Positions 1 to 8,738 of a stretch of 64,000 nucleotides of DNA are shown here, in pieces. Source of the stretch: Leucobacter sp. PH1c. Its GTDB lineage: Bacteria > Actinomycetota > Actinomycetes > Actinomycetales > Microbacteriaceae. The position numbers were made by a program, and so were the translations under genes. The stretch is taken from positions 62,001 to 126,000 of the forward strand of contig NZ_AYMV01000020.1 in NCBI RefSeq assembly GCF_000633415.1. Reading direction: 5' to 3'. Positions within the stretch are counted from its first letter, which is position 1. The number at the start of each line of letters is the position of its first letter. The notes under the pieces were generated by a model. That model searched no databases. It saw nothing but the letters and a program-made list of their open reading frames with translations, and was not told the origin of the DNA.

Positions 1-104
1 CCGCTCGCCCCGAGGCAGATCGTGAGGATCACGGCGGCGAATGCGCCGCCGCGCGCGACCCGCTGGACGCGGGCGCGACCCGCCCCGCTCGCTGCGGCGC
101 TCAC
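1..104 (-). CDS. Partial ORF, N-terminus of a probable membrane protein
   Basis: A GTG at 104 overlaps the heme oxygenase stop codon in the four-base arrangement GTGA and opens a frame that stays open to the left edge. The 34 visible residues are a small basic N-terminus followed by an alanine-rich hydrophobic stretch, like a signal anchor or first membrane segment. The overlap suggests translational coupling with heme oxygenase, so the product is probably part of the iron/heme operon. Too little is visible to name a family. The gene call rests on the overlap and the reading frame alone. Confidence 0.45.
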   Translation of the reverse strand, partial: MSAAASGAGRARVQRVARGGAFAAVILTICLGAS

Positions 105-823
105 GCCGCAGCCTCGGAGTACTCGGCGAAGCGATCCTCGAGGTCCTGCCCGGCGACGCCGTTCAGCCAGTACGCGGAGGCTACCTCGCGCAGCACGACG
201 CGCTCCTCGTCGGCCGAGAAGCCGGCGCCGTCGACGAGCGCACGGTACCCCTCCTTGTACGCGGCGGGATCCGGGATCTCCGCGAAGGAGTAGAACGTCG
301 AGCCGAGGTCGCCGTCCGTGGCGTAGCTGTCGCGGAACATGCGCGCGATCATCTGCCCGCCTGACAGATCGGCGAGGTAGCGCGTGTAGTGGTGCGCGAC
401 GAAGTGCGGGAGGGAGTCTCCCGCGACCTCGGCGATGCGAGCGGCGTAGCTCATGATGCCGGTGGTCGCGAAGCGGTCGTACACCTGGTTCTGCCAGTCG
501 GCGCCGAGCCAGTGCTCGAGGTCCGCGGCGAGGGAGGGCAGACGGTGAAGCTCGGGGAGCCAGAACGCGAAGTCGTCACCGAGACGCGCGCGCTGCGCGG
601 CCGCAGCCCGTTCGAGCGCCTCGTACATGAGGTAGTGCTGGGCGGCCTGGGCGGCGATGCCGTCGCGGGTGAGCCCACCGCGGAGGAACGCGATCGCGAA
701 GCGCGGCTCGCTCTCGCCCTCGATGTGGCCGATGCGGGAGAGCGCGCGGAGTCGGACGGAGAGGGGCTGCCCCTCCGTCTCGGAGATCACGGCGTCGACG
801 GGGCTGTCCACGAGCTGGTTCAT
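101..823 (-). CDS. hmuO: Heme oxygenase (biliverdin-producing)
   Basis: This 240-residue cytoplasmic enzyme should open the heme ring with O2 and electrons to give biliverdin, CO and Fe2+, releasing iron from imported heme. The proximal-ligand helix is visible with His33 in the context RIGHIEGESE, and the distal helix has the family signature DLSGGQ. Length fits bacterial HmuO/HemO enzymes. The start is preceded by a purine-rich GAAGAGAAG. It is the last complete gene of the minus-strand heme operon, 83 bp after the giant HtaA-like gene, with a hairpin (869-899) between them that could lower its expression relative to the surface proteins. It is followed directly by an overlapping partial ORF. 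The assignment is firm; the exact regiospecificity cannot be read from sequence. Confidence 0.93.
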   Translation of the reverse strand: MNQLVDSPVDAVISETEGQPLSVRLRALSRIGHIEGESEPRFAIAFLRGGLTRDGIAAQAAQHYLMYEALERAAAAQRARLGDDFAFWLPELHRLPSLAADLEHWLGADWQNQVYDRFATTGIMSYAARIAEVAGDSLPHFVAHHYTRYLADLSGGQMIARMFRDSYATDGDLGSTFYSFAEIPDPAAYKEGYRALVDGAGFSADEERVVLREVASAYWLNGVAGQDLEDRFAEYSEAAA

Positions 824-868
824 GGGTGCTCTTCTCTTCGGGCCCCGAGCGGGGCGTGTGGTCCGTGC

Positions 869-899
869 GGGGTGGGGCGCCGGTGCGGCGCCCCACCCC
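869..899 (-). terminator. Perfect 13-bp hairpin between the HtaA-like gene and hmuO
   Basis: GGGGTGGGGCGCC (869-881) pairs exactly with 887-899 across a 5-nt loop, just downstream of the surface-protein stop codon at 907. No T-run follows on the minus strand, so it may be an mRNA-stabilising or attenuating stem rather than a full terminator. A smaller stem, GCCCC-GAGC-GGGGC, lies at 842-855. Confidence 0.6.
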
Positions 900-906
900 T
901 GGGGTG

Positions 907-3900
907 TTACTCGGCGTGCGCGGATCGACGTCGGCGGACGACGAGCGTCGCCCCCGCAGCGATCAGCAGCACGGCGCCGGCGGTCGCCGCGAAGGGCAGC
1001 GCCGCACCGGTGGTGGCGAGCCCGTTCGCGGGCTTCGCGCCGGGCTGGACGGAGCCGCCGACGGTCTCCGTCCCCGTTCCGGGCGTCGTGCCCGGGCCGT
1101 CCGTACCGGGCTCGGTTCCGGGCTCGGTTCCGGGCTCGGTTCCGGGCTCGGTTCCGGGCTCGGTCGGGGTGCGCTCGGTCACCGTGAGCGCGACCGGCTC
1201 GGTGACGACGGGGTCGCCCACGCCGTTCGAGACGACGACGCGCACCTCGGTGCCGCTCTGCGCGAGCGAGACCTGTGCGAGCACGAAGCTCGCACCAGTC
1301 GCGCCCGGCACGTCGACCCAGCCGTCGGCGGCGTCAGCGGGTGCCGCGAGCAGCGCTGCGCGCTGCGCGGCACCGTCCTGCGCGGTGACCTGCTCCGGCA
1401 CGGCCGCGACGGGCACGCGCGTCTGCCACTGGAAGGTGGGCTCGGGCGTACCGCTCGCGGTGACGGTGAAGGTCGCGTCCGCGCCCTCGACCACGCGCTG
1501 AGCGGTCGGCGCCGCGTCCACCTGGGCGGCGCGCTTCGCGCGCACCTCGACCTCGACCGGCTCGGACTCGGCGGAGCCGAGCTCGTTCGTGGCGACGGCG
1601 CGGTAGCTGCCGGAGGCGGCGGGGTGCGCGGCGGGAATGGTGAGCGTCGCACCGGTCTGGCCGGGGATCGCGGTCCACTCGCCGTCGACGAGTCGCTGCC
1701 ACTGGAGCGCGGGCGCGGGATCGCCGGCGGCGGCGGCGTTCAGCACGACGTCCTCGCCCTCGATCACGCGGGATCCGGCGCCCACCTCGACGGTGGGGGC
1801 GACGCCCGAGACGAAGCTGACGCCGATCGGGGCGCCCGCCTTCGTGCTGTCGGACGAGCTGCCCGACTGCAGGAAGTACGCGCGGACGTTGCTGTTCACG
1901 AAACGCAGGAACTGGTTCGTGAGCGTCGCCCCCGTGTACGTGCCGTTCCAGGTGCCCGCGGCGACCTGGCCCTCGAAGAGCGGCGCGACGGCGAACTCCG
2001 TCGCGGCCCCCGAGGTGCTCGGCTGCGCGCCGCGGAAGGTCTGCACGACCACCCGCTCGGGACCGTAGGGCTCGTCCACGCCGTCGAAGGCGCTGCCGAA
2101 CCACATGCCGTCCACGGTCGCCGTGAGGTATCCGTCGCCCGCAGCGTTCATCACGAGCTGCGGATCGCGGAAGTTCCACTGCGGCAGCGTGCCCGAGGTG
2201 AGACGCACCGAGCCGGTGAAGTCGATGACGCGGTTGCCCGCGGCATCCTCGTGGCCCGTGCCGTTCGAGAACACGAACGCGCGGTTCGCGCGATCGGTCG
2301 CGCTCGGCTGCTCGGGCAGCGGCGCGAGCTCGACGTCGCCCTCGAGCACCTCCTTGCCCGGGCCCGAGCCGAAGCTCACGTAGTTCGCGACCGACCAGCG
2401 CAGCTCGGCGCCGGCGATCGTGCGGGCGGTCTCGCCCACCGCGATCTCGTCGACGGCGGGAGCGAGGTCTACGATGCGGAAGGTCCGCGCCGCCGAGGTC
2501 GAGGGCGTGAACGCCGCATCGTCAGCGGGCGTGAAGCTCGCCGTGATGCTGCGCGCGCCGCCTGCGAGCGCACGGGTGGTGAGCTCGGCCGCGCCATCGG
2601 CGACGGTCGCGGTCCCGAGGGAGGCACCGTCGGCGAAGAACTCGACCGTGCCCGCAGCCGCGGGGGTCACCGCGGCGCGGAGCCCGACGTCCTCACCGGC
2701 GAAGTGCACGGGGAGCGATGCCGTCGGCTGGGCGTCGACCGCGATCGCAGTCTCGGTCGCGGGGATCGCGGCCGAGACGTAGCTCACGCCGATCGGCGCG
2801 CCCGCCTTCGTGCTGTCGGACGAGCTGCCCGACTGCACGAAGTAGGAGCGCACGTTCGTGTTCACGAAGCGCAGGAACTGGTTCGTGAGCGTGGTGCCCG
2901 TGTAGGCGCCGTTCCACGTGCCCGCGGCGACCTGGCCCTCGAAGAGCGGCGCGACCGAGAAGCCGGTCACTCCGTCGGTCTCGACGGGCTCGGCGCCGAC
3001 GAACGTCTGCACGACGATGCGCTCGGGGCCGTAGGGCTCGTCCTCGCCGTCGAAGGCGCTGCCGAACCACATGCCGTCCACGGTCGCGGTGAGGTAGCCG
3101 TTGCCCGCGGCGTTCATCACGAGCTGCGGATCGCGGAAGTTCCACTGTGGCAGCGAGCCCGAGGTGAGGCGCACCGCACCGTCGAAGTCGATGACGCGGT
3201 TGCCCGCGGCATCCTCGCGGCCCGTGCCGTTCGAGAACACGAACGCGCGCTTGGCACGCTCGATAGCCGTGGCCGCGTCGTCGACGGGGGCGAGCTCGAC
3301 GTCGCCCTCGAGCACCTCCTTGCCGGGACCGGAGCCGAAGCTCACGTAGTTCGCGACCGACCAGCGCAGCTCGGCGCCGGAGATCTCACGGGCCGTGTCG
3401 CCCACCGCGATCTCGCTCACCGCGGGGGCGAGGTCGACGATCCGGAAGACGCGAGCGCCCGAGATGGACGGTGCGAACTCGGCGGCGTCCGCGGGCGTGA
3501 AGCCCGCGGTGATGCTGCGCGCGCCGCCCGCGAGGGTCTGCGTCACGAGCTCCGCGGCGCCGTCGGTGACGGTGGCGGAGCCGAGCGAGGCGCCATCGGC
3601 GAAGAACTCGATCGTTCCCGCGGCCGCGGGAACGACGGTCGCGCGCAGCGCGACGTCCTCACCGGCGAAGTGGCGCGGGTAGTCGGCCGCGGGCTGCGCG
3701 TCAACGGCCGTCACGGTCGCGGTCGCCGCGGCGACGGTCACCGTCAGCGTGGCGACCGAGGAGGTCGCAGTGCCCGCGGTGTTCGTCGCGACGAGCCGGA
3801 AGCGGTCGCCGCTCTGTGCGGCCGTGGCGTCGGCGACCGTGAGGGTTGCGGAGGTCGCGCCGGCGATGTCGGCGAAGTCCTCGCTGCCCGCCGCGGCGCG

Positions 3901-5460
3901 CTGCCACTGGAGCTCGGGCTCGGGGGTCCCCGAGACCGTGGCCGTGAAGCGCGCCTCAGCGCCCTCGTCGACCGTCACGCTCTCCGGCTGCCCGGCGAAC
4001 ACGGGCGCGATGCCCGCGGTCTGCTCGGCGAACTGCACCGGGGTGAACACCTCGACGCCGCCCGAGCGCTGGCCGTGCGCGCCAATCGTCATGAAGCCGC
4101 ACTGCGTGCCCTCGGCGAGGCAGTCGATCGTGCGTCCCGCCTGCGAGGTGAACTTCGCCCCGGGGATCGCGTGCTCCGTCAGCGTCCAGTTGCCGTCGGC
4201 GTCCATGAACGGCATGCCGGGCTCGGTGGTGCTGCCCGGGTAGTTCACCATGAGCTGGTACACCCCGGCCTCGCCGGCGTAGTCGTAGTTCACACCGCTC
4301 ACGCCGCGCTTCGTCGGCGCCCAGCTGCCCGGGTCCGTCGCGTCCTTCAGCGTGATCGCACCGAAGAGCGTGTACGCGCCGCCGAAGCTCGCGCCGGCGT
4401 CCGAGGTGGTCGCGTAGTTCTTGCCCGTGAGGGTGACCGTCTGCGAGCCGTCGGCCGCGAGGCCCTGGCCCGGGGTCACCGTGAGGCTCGGCTGCGGCTG
4501 CCCGGCGGCCTGGTTGACGCCGTAGCCGGTCGTCGCACCGGGAGTGCCCGGCGTGCCGGGGTTCTCGCCGCCGGAGTCCGCCGTGACCGTGAGCGCAGCC
4601 GCGGAGGAGGTCGCCTCGCCCGCGGAGTTCGTCACGACCGCGCGGAAGCGCGCGCCCGAGTCCGCGACCGCGGTCTCGGCGATGACGAGGGTCGAGTCGG
4701 TCGCGTCCGCGATGTCGGCGAAGGCGTCGGAGCCGGCGGCTGCGCGCTGCCACTGCACGGTCGGCGCGGGCGTGCCGCTCGCGGTGACCGAGAAGCGGGC
4801 CTCCGCACCGGCCGTCACGGCGACGTCCGTGGGCTGCGCCGTGATGGCGGGGGCGACCGTCGCGACGGGCTCGGCGAAGCCGATCCCGACGTAGGCCTCG
4901 CTGCCGGCGTTCACACGGCCGTGCGCGCCGAAGGAGAAGAAGCCGCAGCCGTTGCCCGCAAGGCAGTCGACGGTGCCGCCGAAGAAGCTCGGGAACTGCG
5001 AGCCGGGCACGGAGACGGACATCGTCCAGTTCCCCGAGGCGTCCATCTCGGAGTCCGCGACGTCGCCGTCGGCCGAGCCGTTCGCCACGACGAGGCGGGG
5101 CACGCCGTAGACGTAGTCGCCGTCGTGGCCGCTGAGGCCGCCCTGGCTGCGACGCCACTGCTCGGGCGTCTCGGGCGAGAGGTTCTCCCCCAGGCCGACG
5201 TAGATCGGCTTCGTGGGGTCGTAGTTGAAGCCGCGCACCGTGACGGTGCTCGCACCGCTCGGGTCGAGCTCGGTGCCGGGCGTCACGGTCATGTAGGCCG
5301 AGGTGTCCGAGTACGGGGTGCCGGTGACGGGCTCGCCGGGCGCTGCGAGCGCCGGCGTCACGCCGAAGCTCGACAGCACCAGTGCGGCGGTCGCGCTGAG
5401 CACGACTCCCGTGGCGCCGGCGCGCCGAGAGCCCGGGGCTCTCATCCGCGTGTCTCTCAT
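907..5460 (-). CDS. Giant HtaA-like, LAxTG-anchored surface protein
   Basis: The 1517-residue product has a signal peptide (about 1-39), a first GAHG module (about 45-195), an Ig-like domain, a second GAHG module (about 310-480), another Ig-like domain, two copies of a 322-residue unit made of an Ig-like repeat plus an HtaA-like domain (about 585-906 and 907-1225), two more Ig-like domains, a PGTEPGT linker, the sorting motif LATTG (1481-1485), one membrane helix and an RRRR tail. HtaA domains bind heme in corynebacterial HtaA/HtaB. Here the opening pattern ELRWSVANYVSFG and the FRDPQLVM strand resemble HtaA, but the usual GH histidine is replaced by a LTSGSLPQW-type segment, so heme binding by the canonical ligand is uncertain. 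The gene is the fourth surface gene of the hmu operon, after a 99-bp gap. The start was chosen at the ATG giving the full signal peptide; a second ATG lies four codons on. Confidence 0.85.
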   Translation of the reverse strand: MRDTRMRAPGSRRAGATGVVLSATAALVLSSFGVTPALAAPGEPVTGTPYSDTSAYMTVTPGTELDPSGASTVTVRGFNYDPTKPIYVGLGENLSPETPEQWRRSQGGLSGHDGDYVYGVPRLVVANGSADGDVADSEMDASGNWTMSVSVPGSQFPSFFGGTVDCLAGNGCGFFSFGAHGRVNAGSEAYVGIGFAEPVATVAPAITAQPTDVAVTAGAEARFSVTASGTPAPTVQWQRAAAGSDAFADIADATDSTLVIAETAVADSGARFRAVVTNSAGEATSSAAALTVTADSGGENPGTPGTPGATTGYGVNQAAGQPQPSLTVTPGQGLAADGSQTVTLTGKNYATTSDAGASFGGAYTLFGAITLKDATDPGSWAPTKRGVSGVNYDYAGEAGVYQLMVNYPGSTTEPGMPFMDADGNWTLTEHAIPGAKFTSQAGRTIDCLAEGTQCGFMTIGAHGQRSGGVEVFTPVQFAEQTAGIAPVFAGQPESVTVDEGAEARFTATVSGTPEPELQWQRAAAGSEDFADIAGATSATLTVADATAAQSGDRFRLVATNTAGTATSSVATLTVTVAAATATVTAVDAQPAADYPRHFAGEDVALRATVVPAAAGTIEFFADGASLGSATVTDGAAELVTQTLAGGARSITAGFTPADAAEFAPSISGARVFRIVDLAPAVSEIAVGDTAREISGAELRWSVANYVSFGSGPGKEVLEGDVELAPVDDAATAIERAKRAFVFSNGTGREDAAGNRVIDFDGAVRLTSGSLPQWNFRDPQLVMNAAGNGYLTATVDGMWFGSAFDGEDEPYGPERIVVQTFVGAEPVETDGVTGFSVAPLFEGQVAAGTWNGAYTGTTLTNQFLRFVNTNVRSYFVQSGSSSDSTKAGAPIGVSYVSAAIPATETAIAVDAQPTASLPVHFAGEDVGLRAAVTPAAAGTVEFFADGASLGTATVADGAAELTTRALAGGARSITASFTPADDAAFTPSTSAARTFRIVDLAPAVDEIAVGETARTIAGAELRWSVANYVSFGSGPGKEVLEGDVELAPLPEQPSATDRANRAFVFSNGTGHEDAAGNRVIDFTGSVRLTSGTLPQWNFRDPQLVMNAAGDGYLTATVDGMWFGSAFDGVDEPYGPERVVVQTFRGAQPSTSGAATEFAVAPLFEGQVAAGTWNGTYTGATLTNQFLRFVNSNVRAYFLQSGSSSDSTKAGAPIGVSFVSGVAPTVEVGAGSRVIEGEDVVLNAAAAGDPAPALQWQRLVDGEWTAIPGQTGATLTIPAAHPAASGSYRAVATNELGSAESEPVEVEVRAKRAAQVDAAPTAQRVVEGADATFTVTASGTPEPTFQWQTRVPVAAVPEQVTAQDGAAQRAALLAAPADAADGWVDVPGATGASFVLAQVSLAQSGTEVRVVVSNGVGDPVVTEPVALTVTERTPTEPGTEPGTEPGTEPGTEPGTDGPGTTPGTGTETVGGSVQPGAKPANGLATTGAALPFAATAGAVLLIAAGATLVVRRRRSAHAE
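1106..1165 (-). repeat. Five 12-bp tandem repeats encoding the PGTE linker
   Basis: CCGGGCTCGGTT and near-identical units repeat five times on the plus strand, encoding PGTE repeats in the wall-spanning linker of the giant surface protein. Because 12 is a multiple of 3, slippage would change linker length without breaking the frame. Confidence 0.85.
1777..3708 (-). repeat. Tandem 966-bp intragenic duplication (Ig plus HtaA-like unit)
   Basis: Positions 2743-3708 and 1777-2742 encode two adjacent copies of the same 322-residue unit, beginning with a VDAQP stretch. Long DNA segments are nearly identical, for example around 2346-2420 and 3300-3380, which points to a recent duplication or ongoing gene conversion. 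The second copy ends near 1790, where a different Ig-like domain begins. Confidence 0.85.
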
Positions 5461-5536
5461 GGTGTGGTGTTCCTCTCCGTGGGTGGTGGCGCGTGGCGCC
5501 GGATCAGGGGTCGGGGTGCGTTCCCGGCCCGGAGGC

Positions 5537-5556
5537 GGTCCCGGGGCTCCGGGACC
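5537..5556 (-). terminator. Hairpin after the second surface gene
   Basis: GGTCCCGG (5537-5544) pairs with CCGGGACC (5549-5556) across GGCT, immediately downstream of the stop codon at 5560. There is no T-run. It probably attenuates or processes the message before the giant surface gene. Confidence 0.5.
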
Positions 5557-5559
5557 GAG

Positions 5560-7161
5560 CTAGATGCGCGACGGTCCGTCGCCGCGGCGGGTGCGCAGGA
5601 GGAGCGCGCCGCCGAACAGGCCGATGCTCAGCAGCAGCACGCCGCCGATCAGCGCCGTCCGCGCCGTGTCGTCCGCGCCGGTCGCCGCGAGGCCGCCGTT
5701 CACGCCGAGTCCGGCGGCGCGCTGGGCGTTCGCCGCGGGGGCCGGGGTGCCGGTCGCGCGGGGCGGGGTCGGCGTGGCCGTTCCGGGGACGACGGGCGGG
5801 GTGGTGCCCGGTCCGCCCGTTCCGGGGGTGCCGGGTCCGGTAGGCGGCGTGCCCGCGGCGTCCTGCCCGCCGAAGAAGATCGGCACGTAGGCCTCGTTCG
5901 CCGCCGCGACCTTGCCGTGGGCTCCGAACGAGAAGATGCCGCAGTACGCCGTGGCGCAGTCGATCGTGCCGCCGAAGAAGCTCGTGATGTCCTTGCCGGG
6001 AATCGTGACGGTCAGCCGCCAGGTGCCGTCGGCGCCGATCTCCGCGTCGGCGACGTCCGCGTCGGCGGAGCCGTTCGCCACGACGAGACGCGGCACGCCG
6101 TAGTCGTAGTCGGCGTCCGGCCCGCTTTGGCCGCCCGTGCTGCGGCGCCACTCCTCGGGGGCGCCGTGGTTGGCGAGCGCCCCGACGCCGACGTAGATCG
6201 GCTTCGCCGGATCGTACCCCGTGCCCGAGATGACGATCTCGCTCGCGTCGGCGCAGGGCAGGTATCGCCCGGGCGAGACACTCAGCACAGCGGAGGTGCC
6301 GGAGAGCGCGGTGCCCGTCACGGTGCGCTCCGCACCGGCGGGCGCCTCGGTGACGAGGCAGGGGTCGCTCGTTCCCGGCCCCGTACCCGGGTCGGTTCCC
6401 GGATCCGTGCCAGGGTCAGTACCGGGGTCGGTCCCGGGCTCCGTGCCCGGATCGGTGCCGGGGTCGGTCCCGGGCTCCGTCCCCGGGCCGGTTCCGGGAT
6501 CGGGGGTCTGGCCGGCGAAGTACACGGGCGTGAACACCTCGACACCGCCGGAGCGCTGGCCGTGCGCGCCGATCGTCATGAAGCCGCACTGCGTGCCCTC
6601 GGCGAGGCAGTCGATCGGGTGCCCCGCCTGCGAGGTGAACCTCGCGCCCGGGATCGCGTGCTCCGGGAGCGTCCAGTTCCCCGCGGCGTCCATGTAGGGC
6701 ATGCCGGGCTCGGTGGTATTGCCCGGGTAGTTCACCATGAGCTGGTAGAGCCCGGCCTCGCCGGCGTAGTCGTAGTGCGTGCCGCTCACGCCGCGCTTCG
6801 TCGGCGCCCAGCTGCCGGGATCGCCCGGATCCTTCAGCGTGATCGCACCGAAGAGCGTGTAGGCGCCGCCCACCGTCCCGCCGGAGCCGGAGGTCGTGGC
6901 GTAGTGCTCGCCCGTGAGGCTCACCGTGCTCGGGGCATCGGGATCGAGGTCGACCGCGGGGGTCACCGTGAGCCGCGGCTGGGGCTGCCCGGCCTTCTGG
7001 TTCACGCCGAGCCCGGAGGAGGATCCGCTCGGCGCGACGGGCGCGGCCGAGGCGATCCCGGCGCCGCCGGCGGTCAGGATCCCCGCGAGCACGATCCCGG
7101 CGGCGGCCCGGAGCGCGGTCCGGGCGCCGGGCCGGGGCGGAGTGAGGAGTGACGTCGTCAT
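5560..7161 (-). CDS. Secreted LAxTG-anchored protein with two GAHG modules
   Basis: The 533-residue product has an N-terminal signal peptide ending near residue 40 (ASAAP), a GAHG module (type YTLFGAITLKD, about 50-215), a PGTDPGT linker, a second GAHG module (type YDPAKPIYVGVG, about 290-430), a proline/threonine linker, the sorting motif LAATG (491-495), a membrane helix and a short basic tail. Each module has a Cys pair followed by GAHG. There is no HtaA domain. The same two module types occur in reverse order in the giant neighbour. The start ATG at 7161 overlaps the TGA of the upstream gene (ATGA), which fixes it. No enzymatic motif is visible; a role in heme or hemoprotein capture is inferred from the operon only. 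Confidence 0.85.
   Translation of the reverse strand: MTTSLLTPPRPGARTALRAAAGIVLAGILTAGGAGIASAAPVAPSGSSSGLGVNQKAGQPQPRLTVTPAVDLDPDAPSTVSLTGEHYATTSGSGGTVGGAYTLFGAITLKDPGDPGSWAPTKRGVSGTHYDYAGEAGLYQLMVNYPGNTTEPGMPYMDAAGNWTLPEHAIPGARFTSQAGHPIDCLAEGTQCGFMTIGAHGQRSGGVEVFTPVYFAGQTPDPGTGPGTEPGTDPGTDPGTEPGTDPGTDPGTDPGTDPGTGPGTSDPCLVTEAPAGAERTVTGTALSGTSAVLSVSPGRYLPCADASEIVISGTGYDPAKPIYVGVGALANHGAPEEWRRSTGGQSGPDADYDYGVPRLVVANGSADADVADAEIGADGTWRLTVTIPGKDITSFFGGTIDCATAYCGIFSFGAHGKVAAANEAYVPIFFGGQDAAGTPPTGPGTPGTGGPGTTPPVVPGTATPTPPRATGTPAPAANAQRAAGLGVNGGLAATGADDTARTALIGGVLLLSIGLFGGALLLRTRRGDGPSRI
6372..6500 (-). repeat. Tandem PGTDPGT-coding repeats
   Basis: About ten imperfect 12-bp units encode alternating PGTD/PGTE/PGTG tetrapeptides that join the two GAHG modules. 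The units are more diverged than those at 1106-1165. Confidence 0.8.
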
Positions 7162-8738
7162 GCGGAGGCTCCGTTCTGAGCGGGTGCGGGCCGCGCGGCG
7201 GCGCGGCGTGAGGTGCGGAAGATGAGGGCGCCGCCGAGCGCGCCCGCGCTGAGCAGGAGCGCGCCGCCGAAGAGGGCGAGCCGTGCGAGTTCGGGATCCC
7301 CCGCTGCGAGCAGCCCGCCGTTCACGCCGAGTCCGCCGCCGGCGCCACCGCCAGCGGGGACGGCGTTCGGGTTCGCGCTCACGGGTGCGGTTGCGGGGAG
7401 CTCGGGCTTCGCGCCGCCCGTCTCCTCGGCGGTGTCCGTGAAGTACACGGGTACGAAGATCTCGCCCTGCGCGTTCGTCTTCCCGTGAGCACCGATCAGG
7501 AGCACACCGCACTGCATCGTGTAGCAGTCGACGTCCATGCCCTGCTGGCTCTCGAAGCGCGATGCGAGGATCGGCAGTTCCATCTCGAAGGAGCCGTCCG
7601 CGGCGAGCGTGGGGAAGCCGGGGACGGTCGTGTTGCCCGGGTAGCTCACCATGCTCTGGTAGGTGCCCTGCGGCTCGATGTCCTGCGAGTAGGTGAAGGT
7701 GCGTCCCGAGACGCCACCGCTTCCCGGGCCCCAGTTGGCCCCCGCGGCGGGATCGACCCAGCCGAAGAGCACGTAGAGGCCGCCGAAGTTCGTGCCATCG
7801 GCACCGAGCGTCGGGAACCCGGTGCCGCGGAGCGTGACCCGCTGGTCCCGGTCGCCCAGCCCGTAGGCGGGGCTCACCGTGAGCTCGGCGCCGAACGCGT
7901 TCCGCGCGGAGTTGCTCCCGTGCGGGGCGCCCGTGCCGCCGGCGCCGGGGCCGACCGGGGTGGGCTTCGGCGTGGGGCCCGGATCGGTTCCGGGCTCGGT
8001 GCCCGGCCCGGGCGTTCCCGGCTCGGGGTCCGGGGTGCCGGGCTGCGCGACGGTCAGGGCGAGCGCGAAGGGATCCGTGTAGGCGTTGTCGCCGCCGTAG
8101 GTCGCCTGCCCGTCCATCCGGGGCAGGTGATTCGCGCCGATCTCCTCGGGGAAGGCGCCCTCACCGCTCGTGATCTCCGCCGCGCCGTCGACGACGCGCA
8201 CGGGGTCGCTGCCCTCGAGCGGGAAGGTGGCGAGCACGAGGTCGTCGGTGCGGCCCGGAGTGCCGAAGCTCTCGCGCATGTCGACCGTGAGCGTCGCCAC
8301 GCCACCTGCGATGTCGAGGCGGAGCGCTTCGAAGTGCAGCCAGGCCTGGGAGAAGCCGTGCATGTGGAGTCGCCCGGAGAAGCTCAGGCTCGCGGTATCC
8401 GTCGCCGCATCGACCCATCCGGAGGCCACGGGGAACGCGGCGGCCGGCTGGCCCTTCCGGTAGCGCGCGCCATCATAGGCGGCGACGTAGCCCTCGGTGT
8501 GACCGAAGTTCTCGAGGTAGTTGCGGATCGAGGTGCGCACGCCCCACTCGAGTTCGCCACCCGTGACCGCAGTCGCTCCGGCCGGGATGCTCTGGGCCGG
8601 GGCGTCCGTCACCGCGGTCGGCTTCGGCGCGGCGGCGTCGAGCGCGGAGGCCGCGCTCGCGGGCGCGAAGAGCGCCAGCGGGGCGAGGAGCGCCGTCGCG
8701 ATGCCGAGCGCGAGCCGCGCGGGTGCGCCGCGGCTCAT
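7158..8738 (-). CDS. htaA: HtaA-domain heme-binding membrane protein with one GAHG module
   Basis: The 526-residue protein starts with a signal peptide (about 1-30), then a well-formed HtaA domain (about 58-230) opening with GGELEWGVRTSIRNYL and containing the FSGRLHMHGF segment, where the conserved histidine region lies. A PGTDPGP linker follows, then one GAHG module (about 285-430), and a C-terminal LLAAG (476-480), membrane helix and basic tail. LLAAG sits where its neighbours have LATTG/LAATG, but the threonine cleaved by sortase is alanine, so the protein probably stays in the membrane. HtaA is known to bind heme and pass it to HmuT in corynebacteria. The ATG at 8738 overlaps the upstream stop (ATGA), and the next gene overlaps in the same way. 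Confidence 0.88.
   Translation of the reverse strand: MSRGAPARLALGIATALLAPLALFAPASAASALDAAAPKPTAVTDAPAQSIPAGATAVTGGELEWGVRTSIRNYLENFGHTEGYVAAYDGARYRKGQPAAAFPVASGWVDAATDTASLSFSGRLHMHGFSQAWLHFEALRLDIAGGVATLTVDMRESFGTPGRTDDLVLATFPLEGSDPVRVVDGAAEITSGEGAFPEEIGANHLPRMDGQATYGGDNAYTDPFALALTVAQPGTPDPEPGTPGPGTEPGTDPGPTPKPTPVGPGAGGTGAPHGSNSARNAFGAELTVSPAYGLGDRDQRVTLRGTGFPTLGADGTNFGGLYVLFGWVDPAAGANWGPGSGGVSGRTFTYSQDIEPQGTYQSMVSYPGNTTVPGFPTLAADGSFEMELPILASRFESQQGMDVDCYTMQCGVLLIGAHGKTNAQGEIFVPVYFTDTAEETGGAKPELPATAPVSANPNAVPAGGGAGGGLGVNGGLLAAGDPELARLALFGGALLLSAGALGGALIFRTSRRAAARPAPAQNGASA

Noticed and set aside
842-899. Riboswitch before heme oxygenase
   Set aside because: Only simple hairpins are seen. 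No conserved riboswitch core was recognised, so they are listed as a terminator or attenuator.
826-7152. A 2108-codon open frame on the plus strand opposite the heme surface genes
   Set aside because: It is the GC-rich complement of genuine secreted proteins. Its product is an arginine/glycine/alanine mixture with no domain, signal or start context.
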